From assembly GCA_900473685.1 (NCBI GenBank), contig UCNE01000010.1, positions 279,542 through 343,541 on the forward strand: a stretch of 64,000 nt of DNA, written 5' to 3'. The notes beneath the pieces are model-generated. The model saw only the letters and a program-made list of their open reading frames with translations. It made no database searches and was not told where the DNA came from. The position numbers were made by a program, and so were the translations under genes. Of this stretch, positions 47,152-57,463 are shown in pieces (the stretch's first letter is position 1; the number at the start of each line of letters is the position of its first letter). The DNA comes from Hyphomicrobiales bacterium. Its GTDB lineage: Bacteria; Pseudomonadota; Alphaproteobacteria; Rhizobiales; Rhizobiaceae.

Positions 47152-47565
47152 CTATGACCGGCCAACCTTACCGGAAGCTGGTGACCCGCTCATCACGTGC
47201 TGATCGACGAGATCGTAGATGGCGTCGTCCGCTTCGATCCGGTCTTCCAGGACCCGGGCGTCCTTCATGTTGCCTTCGAGCCGGTCGCCCTTCGCCCGCT
47301 CCTTGAGAACCCGGGCCTCATGCCCCTGCTGGATATCCAGGAGCATCTGGTCCTTCATGGCAAGGCGGCCGAGCTGCGAGGCGTAGTGTCCGGAAAACAT
47401 CGCATGCAACGGGCTTGCCGAGCCCATTGCATCGACCACCACATCGATGGTCTCGGCCAGATCGCGGCGCTTTCTTGCGGTTTCGGCCAGATCGTTTTCC
47501 GCCATCTGTTCCAGGTGCCGCTGGACGGCCACGAGGCGCTTGAGCTTTTCAGACCGGCTCTTCAT
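47152..47565 (-). CDS. FliJ-like coiled-coil protein
   Basis: Protein of 137 residues, almost all helical and charged, with a coiled-coil core (KSRSEKLKRLVAVQRHLEQM; LLDIQQGHEARVLKERAKGD). It lies directly after fliR and has the size and character of FliJ, the export-gate chaperone/stalk partner. No search was run. The stop lies before the rod-binding gene with a 122-base gap. Confidence 0.6.
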   Translation of the reverse strand: MKSRSEKLKRLVAVQRHLEQMAENDLAETARKRRDLAETIDVVVDAMGSASPLHAMFSGHYASQLGRLAMKDQMLLDIQQGHEARVLKERAKGDRLEGNMKDARVLEDRIEADDAIYDLVDQHVMSGSPASGKVGRS

Positions 47566-47569
47566 CTGG

Positions 47570-48322
47570 CTAGATCCCCTGCATCATCGGGCCGAAGCCA
47601 TCGGCAAATAGCTTCAGCATCGCGGCGATACCGAGATAGAGCAGGAACATGCCACCCATGATCAGATAGGGCAGCGAGATGAAGTAGAGCGGCATCTGCG
47701 GCGCCAGCTTGTTGACCATGCCGATCGCGACATTGAACAGCAGGCCGTAGATGATGAAGGGGCTCGCCAGCCGCAGCATGATATAGAACGTGGTTTCCAG
47801 CGCATTGGTCAATGTGATCAGAACGCCCTGCGGGTCGAAACCGACGCCGAGCGGCATCACCTTGTAGGAATCGACGATGCTCGACAGGATGACATGGTGG
47901 AAATCCAGCATGAACAGAACCATCAGACCGGCAAAGCTGATCAGGTTGGTCAGCTGGTTTTCGGCCGTGTCTTCCAGGACGTCGTTGGCAGGGGGCGCGT
48001 TGAAGCCCATCATCATCGTGATCACCGTGCCGGCAAACTGCAGGCCAAGCACATAATAGCGCGCGATCAGGCCGATGACGCTGCCGATCACGGTCTCGGT
48101 CGCGACGATATAGATGTAGGTATGGCCCTTGCCGGAAATCTGCGGGTAGATTTCGTTCCACATGATCGGCAGGATCGCCATCGAGATTGCCACGGCCACG
48201 AAGAGGCGGATCTGCACCGAGACGCGGGCCGTGGAAAATCCGGGCATGACCATGATGCAGGCGCCGATCCGGCAGAATGCGGCGAAGAGCGCCAGCACTG
48301 TGCCTTCCGGATCAGTGATCAT
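47570..48322 (-). CDS. fliR: flagellar export protein FliR
   Basis: Inner-membrane export-gate component of 250 residues with five to six helices (for example [21 protein letters not shown]-like helices near the C-terminus). The family phrase [12 protein letters not shown] and the later [24 protein letters not shown] are typical of FliR. The ATG overlaps the stop of flhA by four bases (ATGA). It assembles with FliP, FliQ, FlhA and FlhB. Confidence 0.93.
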   Translation of the reverse strand: MITDPEGTVLALFAAFCRIGACIMVMPGFSTARVSVQIRLFVAVAISMAILPIMWNEIYPQISGKGHTYIYIVATETVIGSVIGLIARYYVLGLQFAGTVITMMMGFNAPPANDVLEDTAENQLTNLISFAGLMVLFMLDFHHVILSSIVDSYKVMPLGVGFDPQGVLITLTNALETTFYIMLRLASPFIIYGLLFNVAIGMVNKLAPQMPLYFISLPYLIMGGMFLLYLGIAAMLKLFADGFGPMMQGI

Positions 48323-50406
48323 GAAATCGAGCCGATGATCTTTATCTCGAGGCCCTTTGCGAGCTCGACATGCGAGAGAACCGGCAATGTTGCAAAAAGA
48401 CGCTCGATGATCATGCGGACATAAGAGCGGGATTCGGGCGAACTTACCAGTACGAACGGCATGCCGCGGTCAAGATGTTCACGGATAACCTTGGTCGCTT
48501 GCTCGCTGAACTCCTCCAGATGGCGTGGGTCGATGTCGAATTCGACGATATCGCCCTTGGCGTCGCGCTTCAGCGCCTGGTGGAACACCATGTCCCACTT
48601 GCTGCCGAGACGCAGGACACGCAGGGTGCCGTTGTCGGCGAGATCGCCGCAGAGCTGTTGCGACATGCGGACACGGACGTGCTCGACGATCTGCTCGGTC
48701 TTCCTGACATGCGGTGCGAGTTCGGCGACCGCTTCGAGGATCAGATGCAGGTTGCGGATCGAGACACGCTCGGCCAGAAGCAGCTTCAACACGGCCTGCA
48801 AGCCCGAATAGGACATGTGCGAGGTGCAGATTTCGTCGGCGAGCTTGCGGTATTCCGGGTCCAGCCGCTCGATCAGGATCTTGACGTCCTTGTAGGACAG
48901 AAGCTGCGGCAGGTTGTTGCGGATCACTTCGGACAGGTGCGTCAGTACCACCGACACGTTGTCGATCGGATGGAAGCCCTCGCGCTTCAGATCCTCGGTA
49001 AAGGTTTCGAGGATCGACACGGCAGGCATGCCGAATGCCGGTTCGCGGATCTCGTCGCCCGGAATGCTCGGTTTGCGGCCGCCGCCGGTGACGACGATGA
49101 CTTCGCCGACGCGCACGGTGTTCGAGGCGATCGTCGTGCCGTGGATACGGACATGATAGGCCTTGTCCGGAATGCTGATATCGTCCGACACCTTGATTTC
49201 CGGGACGATCAAGCCGTATTGGCCGGCGAACTTGCGGCGCATCTTGCCGACCCGGAAGGCCAGTTCCTGATGGGCGCCGAGAAGACGGGTGGAGACCTGC
49301 TTGCCGAGCAGCAGCTCGATTTCCGCCGTCTTGAGGACCGACTTGACCGAGTCCTTTTCACTGTCCGTCTTCAGCTGTGCCGTCTGCTGGTCCTGATCAC
49401 GCTTGAGCTTGTTGGCCGCGGCCAGCTGACGCGGGATGACCCAGCTGAGGAAGGCCATGCCGCCGCCAAGAGCAGCGAACGGAATGAACGGCAGACCCGG
49501 CATGAACGCCAGCATCAGGATCAGGCCCGACGCGACCATCAGCGCGCGCGGATAACCGGCGAGCTGATTGATGACGGCCTGATCGGTGGAGCCCGATGTG
49601 CCACCGCGAGAAACGAGCAGGCCTGCGGCGAGCGACACGATCAGGGCCGGGATCTGCGAAACCAGGCCGTCGCCGACCGAGAGCTTGACGAAGACATCAG
49701 CCGCTTCGCCGATCGACATGCCGTGGCGGACATATCCGATGATGATACCGCCAAAGACGTTGATGGCGGTGATGAGAAGACCGGCGATCGCATCGCCGCG
49801 CACGAACTTGGATGCACCGTCCATCGAACCATAGAAAGAGCTTTCCTCTTCCAGTTCGCGGCGACGCCTTTGCGCTTCCTTCTCGTCGATCAGGCCGGCG
49901 GAAAGGTCGGCGTCGATCGACATCTGCTTGCCGGGAATGGCATCGAGGGTAAAACGCGCGCCGACTTCGGCGATACGCGTTGCACCCTTGGTGATGACGA
50001 TGAAGTTAACCGTGATCAGGATCAAAAAGACGATCAAACCGATAACGAAATCGCCGCCCATGACGAGTTCGGCAAAACCGGCGATGACACCGCCGGCCGC
50101 ATCATGCCCCTCATGACCATGCGAAAGGATGACGCGTGTTGTGGCGATATTGAGCGCCAGCCGGGTCATCGTGGAGATCAGCAGAATGACCGGAAAGGAC
50201 GAGAAATCCAACGGCTTCTGGATCCACAGCGACACCATCAGGATAAGCACGGAGAAAGCGATGGAGAAAGCCAGCCCGATGTCGATCAGAAACGGCGGTA
50301 TCGGCAGAAACAGGATCGACAGGATCGCTACGATGCCGAGCGCAAAGCCAATATCCCGGCCTTTGGGCGCGACTTTCGGAATGATCAGAGCAGGAGGTTG
50401 TGCCAT
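48319..50406 (-). CDS. flhA: flagellar biosynthesis protein FlhA
   Basis: Large export-gate component of 695 residues: eight N-terminal membrane helices, then a cytoplasmic domain of about 350 residues that docks chaperone-cargo. The FHIPEP-family [20 protein letters not shown] and [17 protein letters not shown] motifs are present. A start twelve codons upstream at 50442 is possible; the ATG at 50406 gives [11 protein letters not shown], the usual rhizobial start and length. The gene overlaps fliR by four bases downstream. Confidence 0.96.
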   Translation of the reverse strand: MAQPPALIIPKVAPKGRDIGFALGIVAILSILFLPIPPFLIDIGLAFSIAFSVLILMVSLWIQKPLDFSSFPVILLISTMTRLALNIATTRVILSHGHEGHDAAGGVIAGFAELVMGGDFVIGLIVFLILITVNFIVITKGATRIAEVGARFTLDAIPGKQMSIDADLSAGLIDEKEAQRRRRELEEESSFYGSMDGASKFVRGDAIAGLLITAINVFGGIIIGYVRHGMSIGEAADVFVKLSVGDGLVSQIPALIVSLAAGLLVSRGGTSGSTDQAVINQLAGYPRALMVASGLILMLAFMPGLPFIPFAALGGGMAFLSWVIPRQLAAANKLKRDQDQQTAQLKTDSEKDSVKSVLKTAEIELLLGKQVSTRLLGAHQELAFRVGKMRRKFAGQYGLIVPEIKVSDDISIPDKAYHVRIHGTTIASNTVRVGEVIVVTGGGRKPSIPGDEIREPAFGMPAVSILETFTEDLKREGFHPIDNVSVVLTHLSEVIRNNLPQLLSYKDVKILIERLDPEYRKLADEICTSHMSYSGLQAVLKLLLAERVSIRNLHLILEAVAELAPHVRKTEQIVEHVRVRMSQQLCGDLADNGTLRVLRLGSKWDMVFHQALKRDAKGDIVEFDIDPRHLEEFSEQATKVIREHLDRGMPFVLVSSPESRSYVRMIIERLFATLPVLSHVELAKGLEIKIIGSIS

Positions 50407-50572
50407 CGGAAGTTCCGTCTCTTCATGAGAGGCGGACAGCATTCATACCTGCTGCCCATACTAAGCAGCAGGCCTAACGCACCAAACTTGCGCGAAGGTG
50501 GCATCAATGTCGAAAGGAAGAGGCAGACACGCTTTTTGAAGCGCCCGCGCCGATATCCGCGTTTTCCGGCAG

Positions 50573-50839
50573 TCAGAATCCGGTTTGAATGCGGGAAAAC
50601 ACCACGTCGGTAAAAATCGAGATCTGCGCACCGACGAAAGATGCGGAAAGCGCGATAGTGACAAGCACGGCAAGGATTTTCGGCACGAAGGTCAGGGTCA
50701 TTTCCTGAACCTGGGTCAGCGCCTGGATGAAGGCGATGACAACGCCGACCACCATGGCGGCAACGACGGCAGGCCCGGAAGCGACGACCACAGTCCAGAT
50801 CGCCGCTTGCACGATATCGAGGGCATCCGCCTCATTCAT
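50573..50839 (-). CDS. fliQ: flagellar export protein FliQ
   Basis: Small two-helix membrane protein of 88 residues. It has the FliQ pattern of two hydrophobic segments (VASGPAVVAAMVVGVVIAFIQALTQ and VLVTIALSASFVGAQISIF in pieces) with a short linker including QEMTLTFVPK. It is part of the export gate with FliP and FliR. It begins six bases after flgD. Confidence 0.94.
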   Translation of the reverse strand: MNEADALDIVQAAIWTVVVASGPAVVAAMVVGVVIAFIQALTQVQEMTLTFVPKILAVLVTIALSASFVGAQISIFTDVVFSRIQTGF

Positions 50840-50845
50840 GAGCTA

Positions 50846-52037
<1,192 letters not shown>

Positions 52038-52074
52038 TCAGACATCCCTCATGTTTGTCCTGGTCCTCACCGCA

Positions 52075-53148
52075 TCAGAGGAAATTAATCAAACTCAACT
52101 GTTGAAGCCGCGCCGTCAGCGTGTAGGAGGTCTCGAGCTGGCTCTGCAAAGTCTTGAGCATGGTCGACGCTGCGAAGGTATCGATGCCCTCAAGATCCAG
52201 CTGATTGGCCTTGATGATCTTGGTCTGCGCCTCGATCGAGGTGTTGGCCTTCTTGACGCGCTCCTGCGACAGACCAAGGTTGCTTTGCATGCTGATCAGG
52301 CCGGTGACGGCTTCGCCCGTGAACTCAATGGCCTTGCCTGTGACCACGCCACGAACGTCATCGCTCAAGCCGGCGCTGAGAAGTTCAGTGGAAATGAGGC
52401 TTGCCAGGGCAAACTTCCGTGCGCCCTCGGCATTGAGGTTTGCGGAACTTTGAATGACTTCGTTGGCACTGATGCGGCTGACCATGTTCTGGCTGGAAGC
52501 GTCCGACCAATCCGTCCATTTCGACCCGGCAACCGAGGGATCTGCGTACATCGGCGCCAACGAGTTATCGATGAAATCGGTCATCTGTGCCTTGGTGAAC
52601 TGGCTAGCCGAAGTCAGCGGCGGCACCTGAGCTGGTTGCGACGCGATAAAAGACGACAACGCCGCATCATACGATGCCTTGGCAGCGGACGTGGGTGTGT
52701 ATTCCGTGAAAGGTTGGACATCGGTGTTGATGCCGGAGAACAGATACTCCCCATTCAAGGATGTGTTGGCAGCCGACGTGAACGTCGTCATCGCCGCAGC
52801 GTTCTGATCCTGCGCGATTTTCAGAAGATCAGCAGTGCTGTTGTCCCGGAAGGCCATCAGCGACGACAGCGACTTCTGGGCCGCATCCTGCATCGTCTTC
52901 AAGGCTTCCTGAGACCCGGCAAGCCTTTGCGTGACAATGGAATTGGTGCTCTTCAAAGTCGCCAACCGGTCCAGCTGCGACGAGATATTGACGGATTTCG
53001 ACGTCGAGGCCCCGAGTGCCAGACCGTAATCGGCATGAACGCCAGTCGAGACCTCATCGTTCAGCTTCATCATTTCCACCTGACCTCGTTGAATGGTCAG
53101 GCGCATGGCATTTTGAACAGCCAGATTGGAAACGAAAGACGTTTTCAT
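52075..53148 (-). CDS. flgL: hook-filament junction protein FlgL
   Basis: Flagellin-like protein of 357 residues that links hook-associated FlgK to the filament. The N-terminal coiled segment (MRLTIQRGQVEMMKLNDEVSTG) and C-terminal one (TMLKTLQSQLETSYTLTARL) carry the D0/D1 pattern. AGGA precedes the ATG, five bases after flgK. Needs FlgN-type chaperoning; a candidate is found downstream. Confidence 0.93.
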   Translation of the reverse strand: MKTSFVSNLAVQNAMRLTIQRGQVEMMKLNDEVSTGVHADYGLALGASTSKSVNISSQLDRLATLKSTNSIVTQRLAGSQEALKTMQDAAQKSLSSLMAFRDNSTADLLKIAQDQNAAAMTTFTSAANTSLNGEYLFSGINTDVQPFTEYTPTSAAKASYDAALSSFIASQPAQVPPLTSASQFTKAQMTDFIDNSLAPMYADPSVAGSKWTDWSDASSQNMVSRISANEVIQSSANLNAEGARKFALASLISTELLSAGLSDDVRGVVTGKAIEFTGEAVTGLISMQSNLGLSQERVKKANTSIEAQTKIIKANQLDLEGIDTFAASTMLKTLQSQLETSYTLTARLQQLSLINFL

Positions 53149-53152
53149 GATT

Positions 53153-54595
53153 TTATCCTACAGCTTGCAGAAGGGCCGCCATCATGGCGTCCACCGTACT
53201 GACCAATTTCGCCGATGCTTTGTAAGACTGCTCAAGGTCGAGCAATTGCGACAGTTCCTCGTCCAGGCTGACGCCCGTGACATTGCTCAATGCATCCTGC
53301 GTACGCGACAACAGGGCCATCTTATTGTCGTTGGCGGTGGATGCACTGCTGCGCTGCTCTTCCAACCAGCCGATCGAGGACGCCGAGAAATCCAGGATGC
53401 TGCTGGTGCCATCGAGGCCCGTTGCAGGATCGAAATTCATATCCGTACCGATCGCGGTGACGAAACCATCAAGCAGCGCGGAGTAACCGGGGCTTCCGGT
53501 GGTATTCGACTTGTAGCCCGCGCCGTTGAAGCCGCCGTCGCGGATCAGCGTCGGATTGGCTGTCGCCAGCGGATTGATTGTCAGCGATGCGGCCATACCG
53601 GGTACGGTCGTGCCTGCGGCAGGAACGGTGCCACCCGCCCAGGTAAAGAGACCAGGCAGCGGCGTCGTGGCCGGTGTCGTGTTTTCCTGGAACAGCGTGA
53701 CAAGGCCGCGCGCGATCTCATCGAGCTGCGACTGGAATTTCGGCGCCGTCTCGTCGCGCAACTGCAGCAGGCTGGCCAGTTTGCCTTCGGCGCTCGTGTC
53801 AGCACCCTTGCCGGCCTTCATCGGTACGCCATCGACGTAAATCGCGTTGCCGGTGGTGGTCGCACTGAAGCCGGGCGTCGGCTGAAACGTCACCGCGCGC
53901 GCGCTGTTTTCAAACAGGACCGTACCATCGGATGTAAAGATGACCGTATCGTTGTTGGCGCGCGTGACCGTCGATATGCCAACGATCTCGGAAATCTGGC
54001 GAAGCAGCTTGTCGCGCTGGTCGAGTGCGTCGCTCGCATCCGACCCGCTGGCCGTTGCGCCTTGCACTGCATTGTTGGCCTTTTCGAATTCGGCCAGCAG
54101 CCCGTTCAGCTTTTGAACCGAAGCGTCGATTTCCTTGTCGGCATCGTAGCGAACGTCCTGGACAGCAGCAGACGTCTTGTTCAGCGACTTGGCAAGATCC
54201 GACGCGCTTGACACGGTTGTCGCTGCGATGGACGCATTGCCGGGGGTCGCCGCAAAGGTTTGCAGGCTGTCACGGAAAGACTTGAGGTAATTCGACGGCG
54301 AGGTTTCATAACCATTGCCGCCGAGTGCCGCCTTCACAGCTTCCAGGCCGGTCAAAAGAGCGTCCTGGGCCGATGCCTGTGAAATGCTGATCGAATGTTG
54401 CCGCATCAGCGCGTCGTTCTGGGCACGCTGAATGGAGACGATCTGCGCACCGTTGCCACTCGTGCCCAGCATTGCCATGCGGCGCGAATAATCCGCATTG
54501 CCCACATTCTGGATATTCTTCGAAACGAGCGCCGTTTGGGCGGCCGTGTTGTTGAATATCGTCTGTGCGGTATTGATGGCTGATGACAGCGACAT
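53153..54595 (-). CDS. flgK: hook-associated protein FlgK
   Basis: Hook-junction protein of 480 residues. The N-terminal flagellin-type coil (ALVSKNIQNVGNADYSRRMA, near residue 19) and the C-terminal one (LLDLEQSYKASAKLVSTVDAM) match FlgK. It lies 22 bases after flgE. The ribosome site before the ATG is weak, suggesting dependence on upstream translation. Confidence 0.94.
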   Translation of the reverse strand: MSLSSAINTAQTIFNNTAAQTALVSKNIQNVGNADYSRRMAMLGTSGNGAQIVSIQRAQNDALMRQHSISISQASAQDALLTGLEAVKAALGGNGYETSPSNYLKSFRDSLQTFAATPGNASIAATTVSSASDLAKSLNKTSAAVQDVRYDADKEIDASVQKLNGLLAEFEKANNAVQGATASGSDASDALDQRDKLLRQISEIVGISTVTRANNDTVIFTSDGTVLFENSARAVTFQPTPGFSATTTGNAIYVDGVPMKAGKGADTSAEGKLASLLQLRDETAPKFQSQLDEIARGLVTLFQENTTPATTPLPGLFTWAGGTVPAAGTTVPGMAASLTINPLATANPTLIRDGGFNGAGYKSNTTGSPGYSALLDGFVTAIGTDMNFDPATGLDGTSSILDFSASSIGWLEEQRSSASTANDNKMALLSRTQDALSNVTGVSLDEELSQLLDLEQSYKASAKLVSTVDAMMAALLQAVG

Positions 54596-54617
54596 GACGC
54601 AGACCGTACCTTTTCAA

Positions 54618-55841
54618 TTAGCGCTTCAGGTTCACAAGAACGTCCAGCAGGTCGGCGCCTGTCTGGAAGACCTTCGAGTTCGCCGTATAGCTGCGCTGGG
54701 ATTCGATCATCGCCGTCAGTTCGTTGGCGATATCGACGTTGGAGCCTTCGAGCGCACCGGACTGGATGCTGCCAAAATCGCCGGAGCCGGCAAAACCGGT
54801 GATGATGACGCCGGAATCGACGCCCTGCGAATAGACATTCCCCGACTGCGGAATGAGATTGTCCGGGCTCTGGACGGTGGCCAATGCCACACGGTAACGC
54901 GGGTCGAGCGTGCCGTTCTCGTACTTGACGTAAACGATACCTTCCTTGTCGATCTGGTAACCGGCCACCTTGCTCGGGGCACTACCGTCAATCGTACCGC
55001 CGTCCGGAGTGAACTCGCGGCCAAGCTGTTGGGTTTTCGAGAAATCGATCGTTATCGCGCCGAGGTTGGCTCCCGTACCCGGGAGACCGTTGATCGCGGT
55101 CGTCGTCAGCGTCGCCGGGGTAGTCGTTAGCTGTCCAGCCGCATTGAAGGCGAGTGCCTGGGTTGCCAAAACGCCGGTGCTCGGCGCGACATAAGTGGCG
55201 CGGTCACGAACTTCGACTGTCCAGGCATTCGGGCCTGTCTTCTTGTAGACAAAGTCGAGAAGGCGCGCGTTGCCCTGGCTGTCGAAAACCTTGAGCGAGG
55301 TTGGGGATTCCGTACCGACAGCATCACCCGAGTTGAGCGTCGCGCCCATTGCGCCCTTGGTCGAACCCTTGGCAACCAGGCCGTCGGAGGCGAGGTTGAC
55401 CTTTGTCAGGCCGTCAAAACCATTCACAACCACCGTCGGATCGACGCCTGCCTTATACTCGTAGCCCATCAACGTGTAGCCGGCGGAGTTCACCAGATCT
55501 CCGTCACCGTTCTGCGTGAAAGCGCCGGCACGGGTGAGGAAGTTGGAACCATTGGCGCCCTCGACGATGAAGAAACCGCCACCGTTGATGGCCATATCGG
55601 TTCCGGACGTGGTGTAGGTCGTCGGGCCTTGTTCCGAAATACTGTATCGGACTTTTGTCTCGACACCGCCGGAATTGTACGCGCCATTGCTGGTGGGCAG
55701 AATCAGCGACGAGAATTCGGTCGATGCCCGCTTGTAGCCGGTGGTATTGGAGTTGGCGATGTTTTCAGCGACCGTACCCAGGCGGTTTGCCTGAGCATTC
55801 ATGCCGGAACCACCGGTTCTCATCATTCCGTAAAGACTCAT
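54618..55841 (-). CDS. flgE: flagellar hook protein FlgE
   Basis: Hook subunit of 407 residues. N-terminal NRLGTVAENIANSNTTGYK (near residue 19) and C-terminal SNVDIANELTAMIESQRSYT (near residue 370) are the FlgE/FlgG rod-hook motifs. The ATG has GAGGATCGG upstream. It is the first structural gene after rem and lies about 100 bases downstream of it. Confidence 0.96.
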   Translation of the reverse strand: MSLYGMMRTGGSGMNAQANRLGTVAENIANSNTTGYKRASTEFSSLILPTSNGAYNSGGVETKVRYSISEQGPTTYTTSGTDMAINGGGFFIVEGANGSNFLTRAGAFTQNGDGDLVNSAGYTLMGYEYKAGVDPTVVVNGFDGLTKVNLASDGLVAKGSTKGAMGATLNSGDAVGTESPTSLKVFDSQGNARLLDFVYKKTGPNAWTVEVRDRATYVAPSTGVLATQALAFNAAGQLTTTPATLTTTAINGLPGTGANLGAITIDFSKTQQLGREFTPDGGTIDGSAPSKVAGYQIDKEGIVYVKYENGTLDPRYRVALATVQSPDNLIPQSGNVYSQGVDSGVIITGFAGSGDFGSIQSGALEGSNVDIANELTAMIESQRSYTANSKVFQTGADLLDVLVNLKR

Positions 55842-55944
55842 GTCCGATCCTCGTTTTCGTCGTTATGGGCAGACTATGGGGTGGGCCTTGCGTGAACCTG
55901 TCTTGGGATGCCGGGTGCAGTGCGTCCGGAACCCTCTTGCGGGG

Positions 55945-56616
55945 TCAGCTCCAGTCGATGCAGTAGCCAAGGAAACGCTTGGAATCGATCGGGTCAAAAC
56001 CCAGCCGCTTGCGCAGTTTCTTGCGCAGCTTGCTGATATGGCTTTCGACGACGTTCTCTTCGACATCCTCGTCGAAAATACCGTAGATCGCGTTGAAAAT
56101 CTGCGACTTGGAAACGCGGCGGCCGCGGTTGGAGACCAGGTATTCGAGGATGCGGCGCTCGCGGCGCGGCAGGGCGAAAACTTCGCCCTGGACTTCCGGA
56201 TCACGGCCGTCGGAGAATACCCGGATCGGGCCGATATCGGTGAAATTCACCAACGCCTTCAGACGACGGCGGATTGCTGCCGCCCGTGCCAGGATTTCGC
56301 GGGGATGAACCGGCTTGCGCACAACGTCATCGACGCCACAGTCGAAAAACGCCAGTGTCGTTTCCAGTGAAGGAGTATCGCTGATTGCAATGACCGGGGC
56401 CGTGGAACGATCCCGGATCGCGCGCGGAAGGCTCATCGCCCTTTCGCCCTGACCGATCAGGAATGCCTCGACCGCGTCGATATCGCTATCGGCCGCCTTC
56501 GAAACCCAATCGCCGAATTCGCTTGGATCGAACCCCTGGGAGGGCACGCCCTCCCGTCCGAACAGTGAAGTATATCCGTCTTTCACGAGCTCACGCTCAT
56601 CAACCACTACGATCAT
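55945..56616 (-). CDS. rem: Rem, OmpR-type activator of motility genes
   Basis: Response-regulator-like activator of 223 residues. An N-terminal receiver-like domain ([12 protein letters not shown] start, with acidic residues near 6-7) lacks an obvious phospho-accepting Asp at the expected beta-3 position, and a C-terminal winged helix of OmpR type is clear ([20 protein letters not shown] and [20 protein letters not shown]). In Sinorhizobium meliloti Rem drives flagellar and chemotaxis gene expression. The ATG has GGAGGCGG upstream. The 280 bases upstream carry paired TTAA-type sites. Confidence 0.92.
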   Translation of the reverse strand: MIVVVDERELVKDGYTSLFGREGVPSQGFDPSEFGDWVSKAADSDIDAVEAFLIGQGERAMSLPRAIRDRSTAPVIAISDTPSLETTLAFFDCGVDDVVRKPVHPREILARAAAIRRRLKALVNFTDIGPIRVFSDGRDPEVQGEVFALPRRERRILEYLVSNRGRRVSKSQIFNAIYGIFDEDVEENVVESHISKLRKKLRKRLGFDPIDSKRFLGYCIDWS

Positions 56617-56896
56617 TCGTCCGCCTCCGAATCAGTATGGTGCCTCTATGGTTAAGAGATACGAATCGGTGGATTCATGAACAACTATGGGAAGTTAATG
56701 GCTGAAATTAATACTAGATTAAGATTTTTGTGCCGATTTGATCTAGATGTAGTGGGGTAGCGTTAACGCGGCACTAAAATTCATGTGGAAACGTTAACGT
56801 CACATTAAGAAATCGCTTGAGCCATTTTTCCAACGCAATCTTGCCGCATTCATCTGACGCGAATTAAAGCGATGCGTAATTCATTTATAAGTTGTA
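56617..56896. promoter_or_regulatory. rem promoter region with paired TTAA-N7-TTAA boxes and palindromes
   Basis: This AT-rich 280-base stretch contains TTAATACTAGATTAA (56708-56722) and TTAACGTCACATTAA (56794-56808), both exact TTAA-N7-TTAA boxes of the CtrA type. It also has the perfect palindromes GCGTTAACGC (56760-56769) and ACGTTAACGT (56791-56800), 31 bp apart, i.e. three helical turns. The second palindrome overlaps the second box. The rem regulator begins just to the left on the minus strand. Confidence 0.65.
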
Positions 56897-57463
56897 TTAT
56901 TGACAGAAATTCGACGCGTTCTGCGTCCACTTTCCATAGCCCGTCGCCACCAGATTGGCGATCACCCGGCAGACATACTTCTTCTGCGCTGGGTCATTGT
57001 TCGGTCCGGCGTGATAGCGGGCGACGGCCATTGTCCAAGTTTCGTGCCGGGCATGAAGCCTGGAGAGAAACTGGGCCGCATATTCGACATTCTTTCGCGG
57101 GTTGAGCATCTCGTCGGGCGAGCTGAAATTCTCGCCGTGGAAATAGTAATTAATCTGCATGCAACCGAGATCGATCAGCTTGGCGCCCTGCGCCCGCGCT
57201 GCGGCGAAACGCTGCAAAACCTCTCCGGCGCTGTTTTCAAAATAAGCCTTACCTTCAATATTCATCGCAAACGGCTGAAGCGATCCCTTCCGGCCGGTCT
57301 CCGTCAAACCGACGGAATAGAGGATTCCTGCCGGTATCTGGTACTTTGCCGCCGCCGCCGTGATCTCGCTTTCGCAGACACCGGCGCTCGCAAATGCGCT
57401 ACATGTAGACGTCACCAGTGCGGTTAAGCTCAGCCCCAGAAGACGCATCGCCCGTACCTTCAT
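56897..57463 (-). CDS. flagellum-linked lytic transglycosylase
   Basis: Exported cell-wall lyase of 188 residues with a signal peptide (MKVRAMRLLGLSLTALVTST, cleavage near ASA) and the SLT fold: catalytic Glu in VGLTETG (near residue 51), GCMQINYYF and AVARYHAG. It would open peptidoglycan for the rod or hook. The ATG at 57463 lies inside the 3' end of fliK, which ends at 57399; a later start at 57448 has a good AAGG site. The wider open frame into fliK is rejected. Confidence 0.87.
   Translation of the reverse strand: MKVRAMRLLGLSLTALVTSTCSAFASAGVCESEITAAAAKYQIPAGILYSVGLTETGRKGSLQPFAMNIEGKAYFENSAGEVLQRFAAARAQGAKLIDLGCMQINYYFHGENFSSPDEMLNPRKNVEYAAQFLSRLHARHETWTMAVARYHAGPNNDPAQKKYVCRVIANLVATGYGKWTQNASNFCQ

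Noticed and set aside
48370..50613. Very long open frame on the plus strand opposite flhA (747 codons)
   Set aside because: It mirrors the codon bias of flhA, its product is low-complexity and charge-rich, and flhA is certain.
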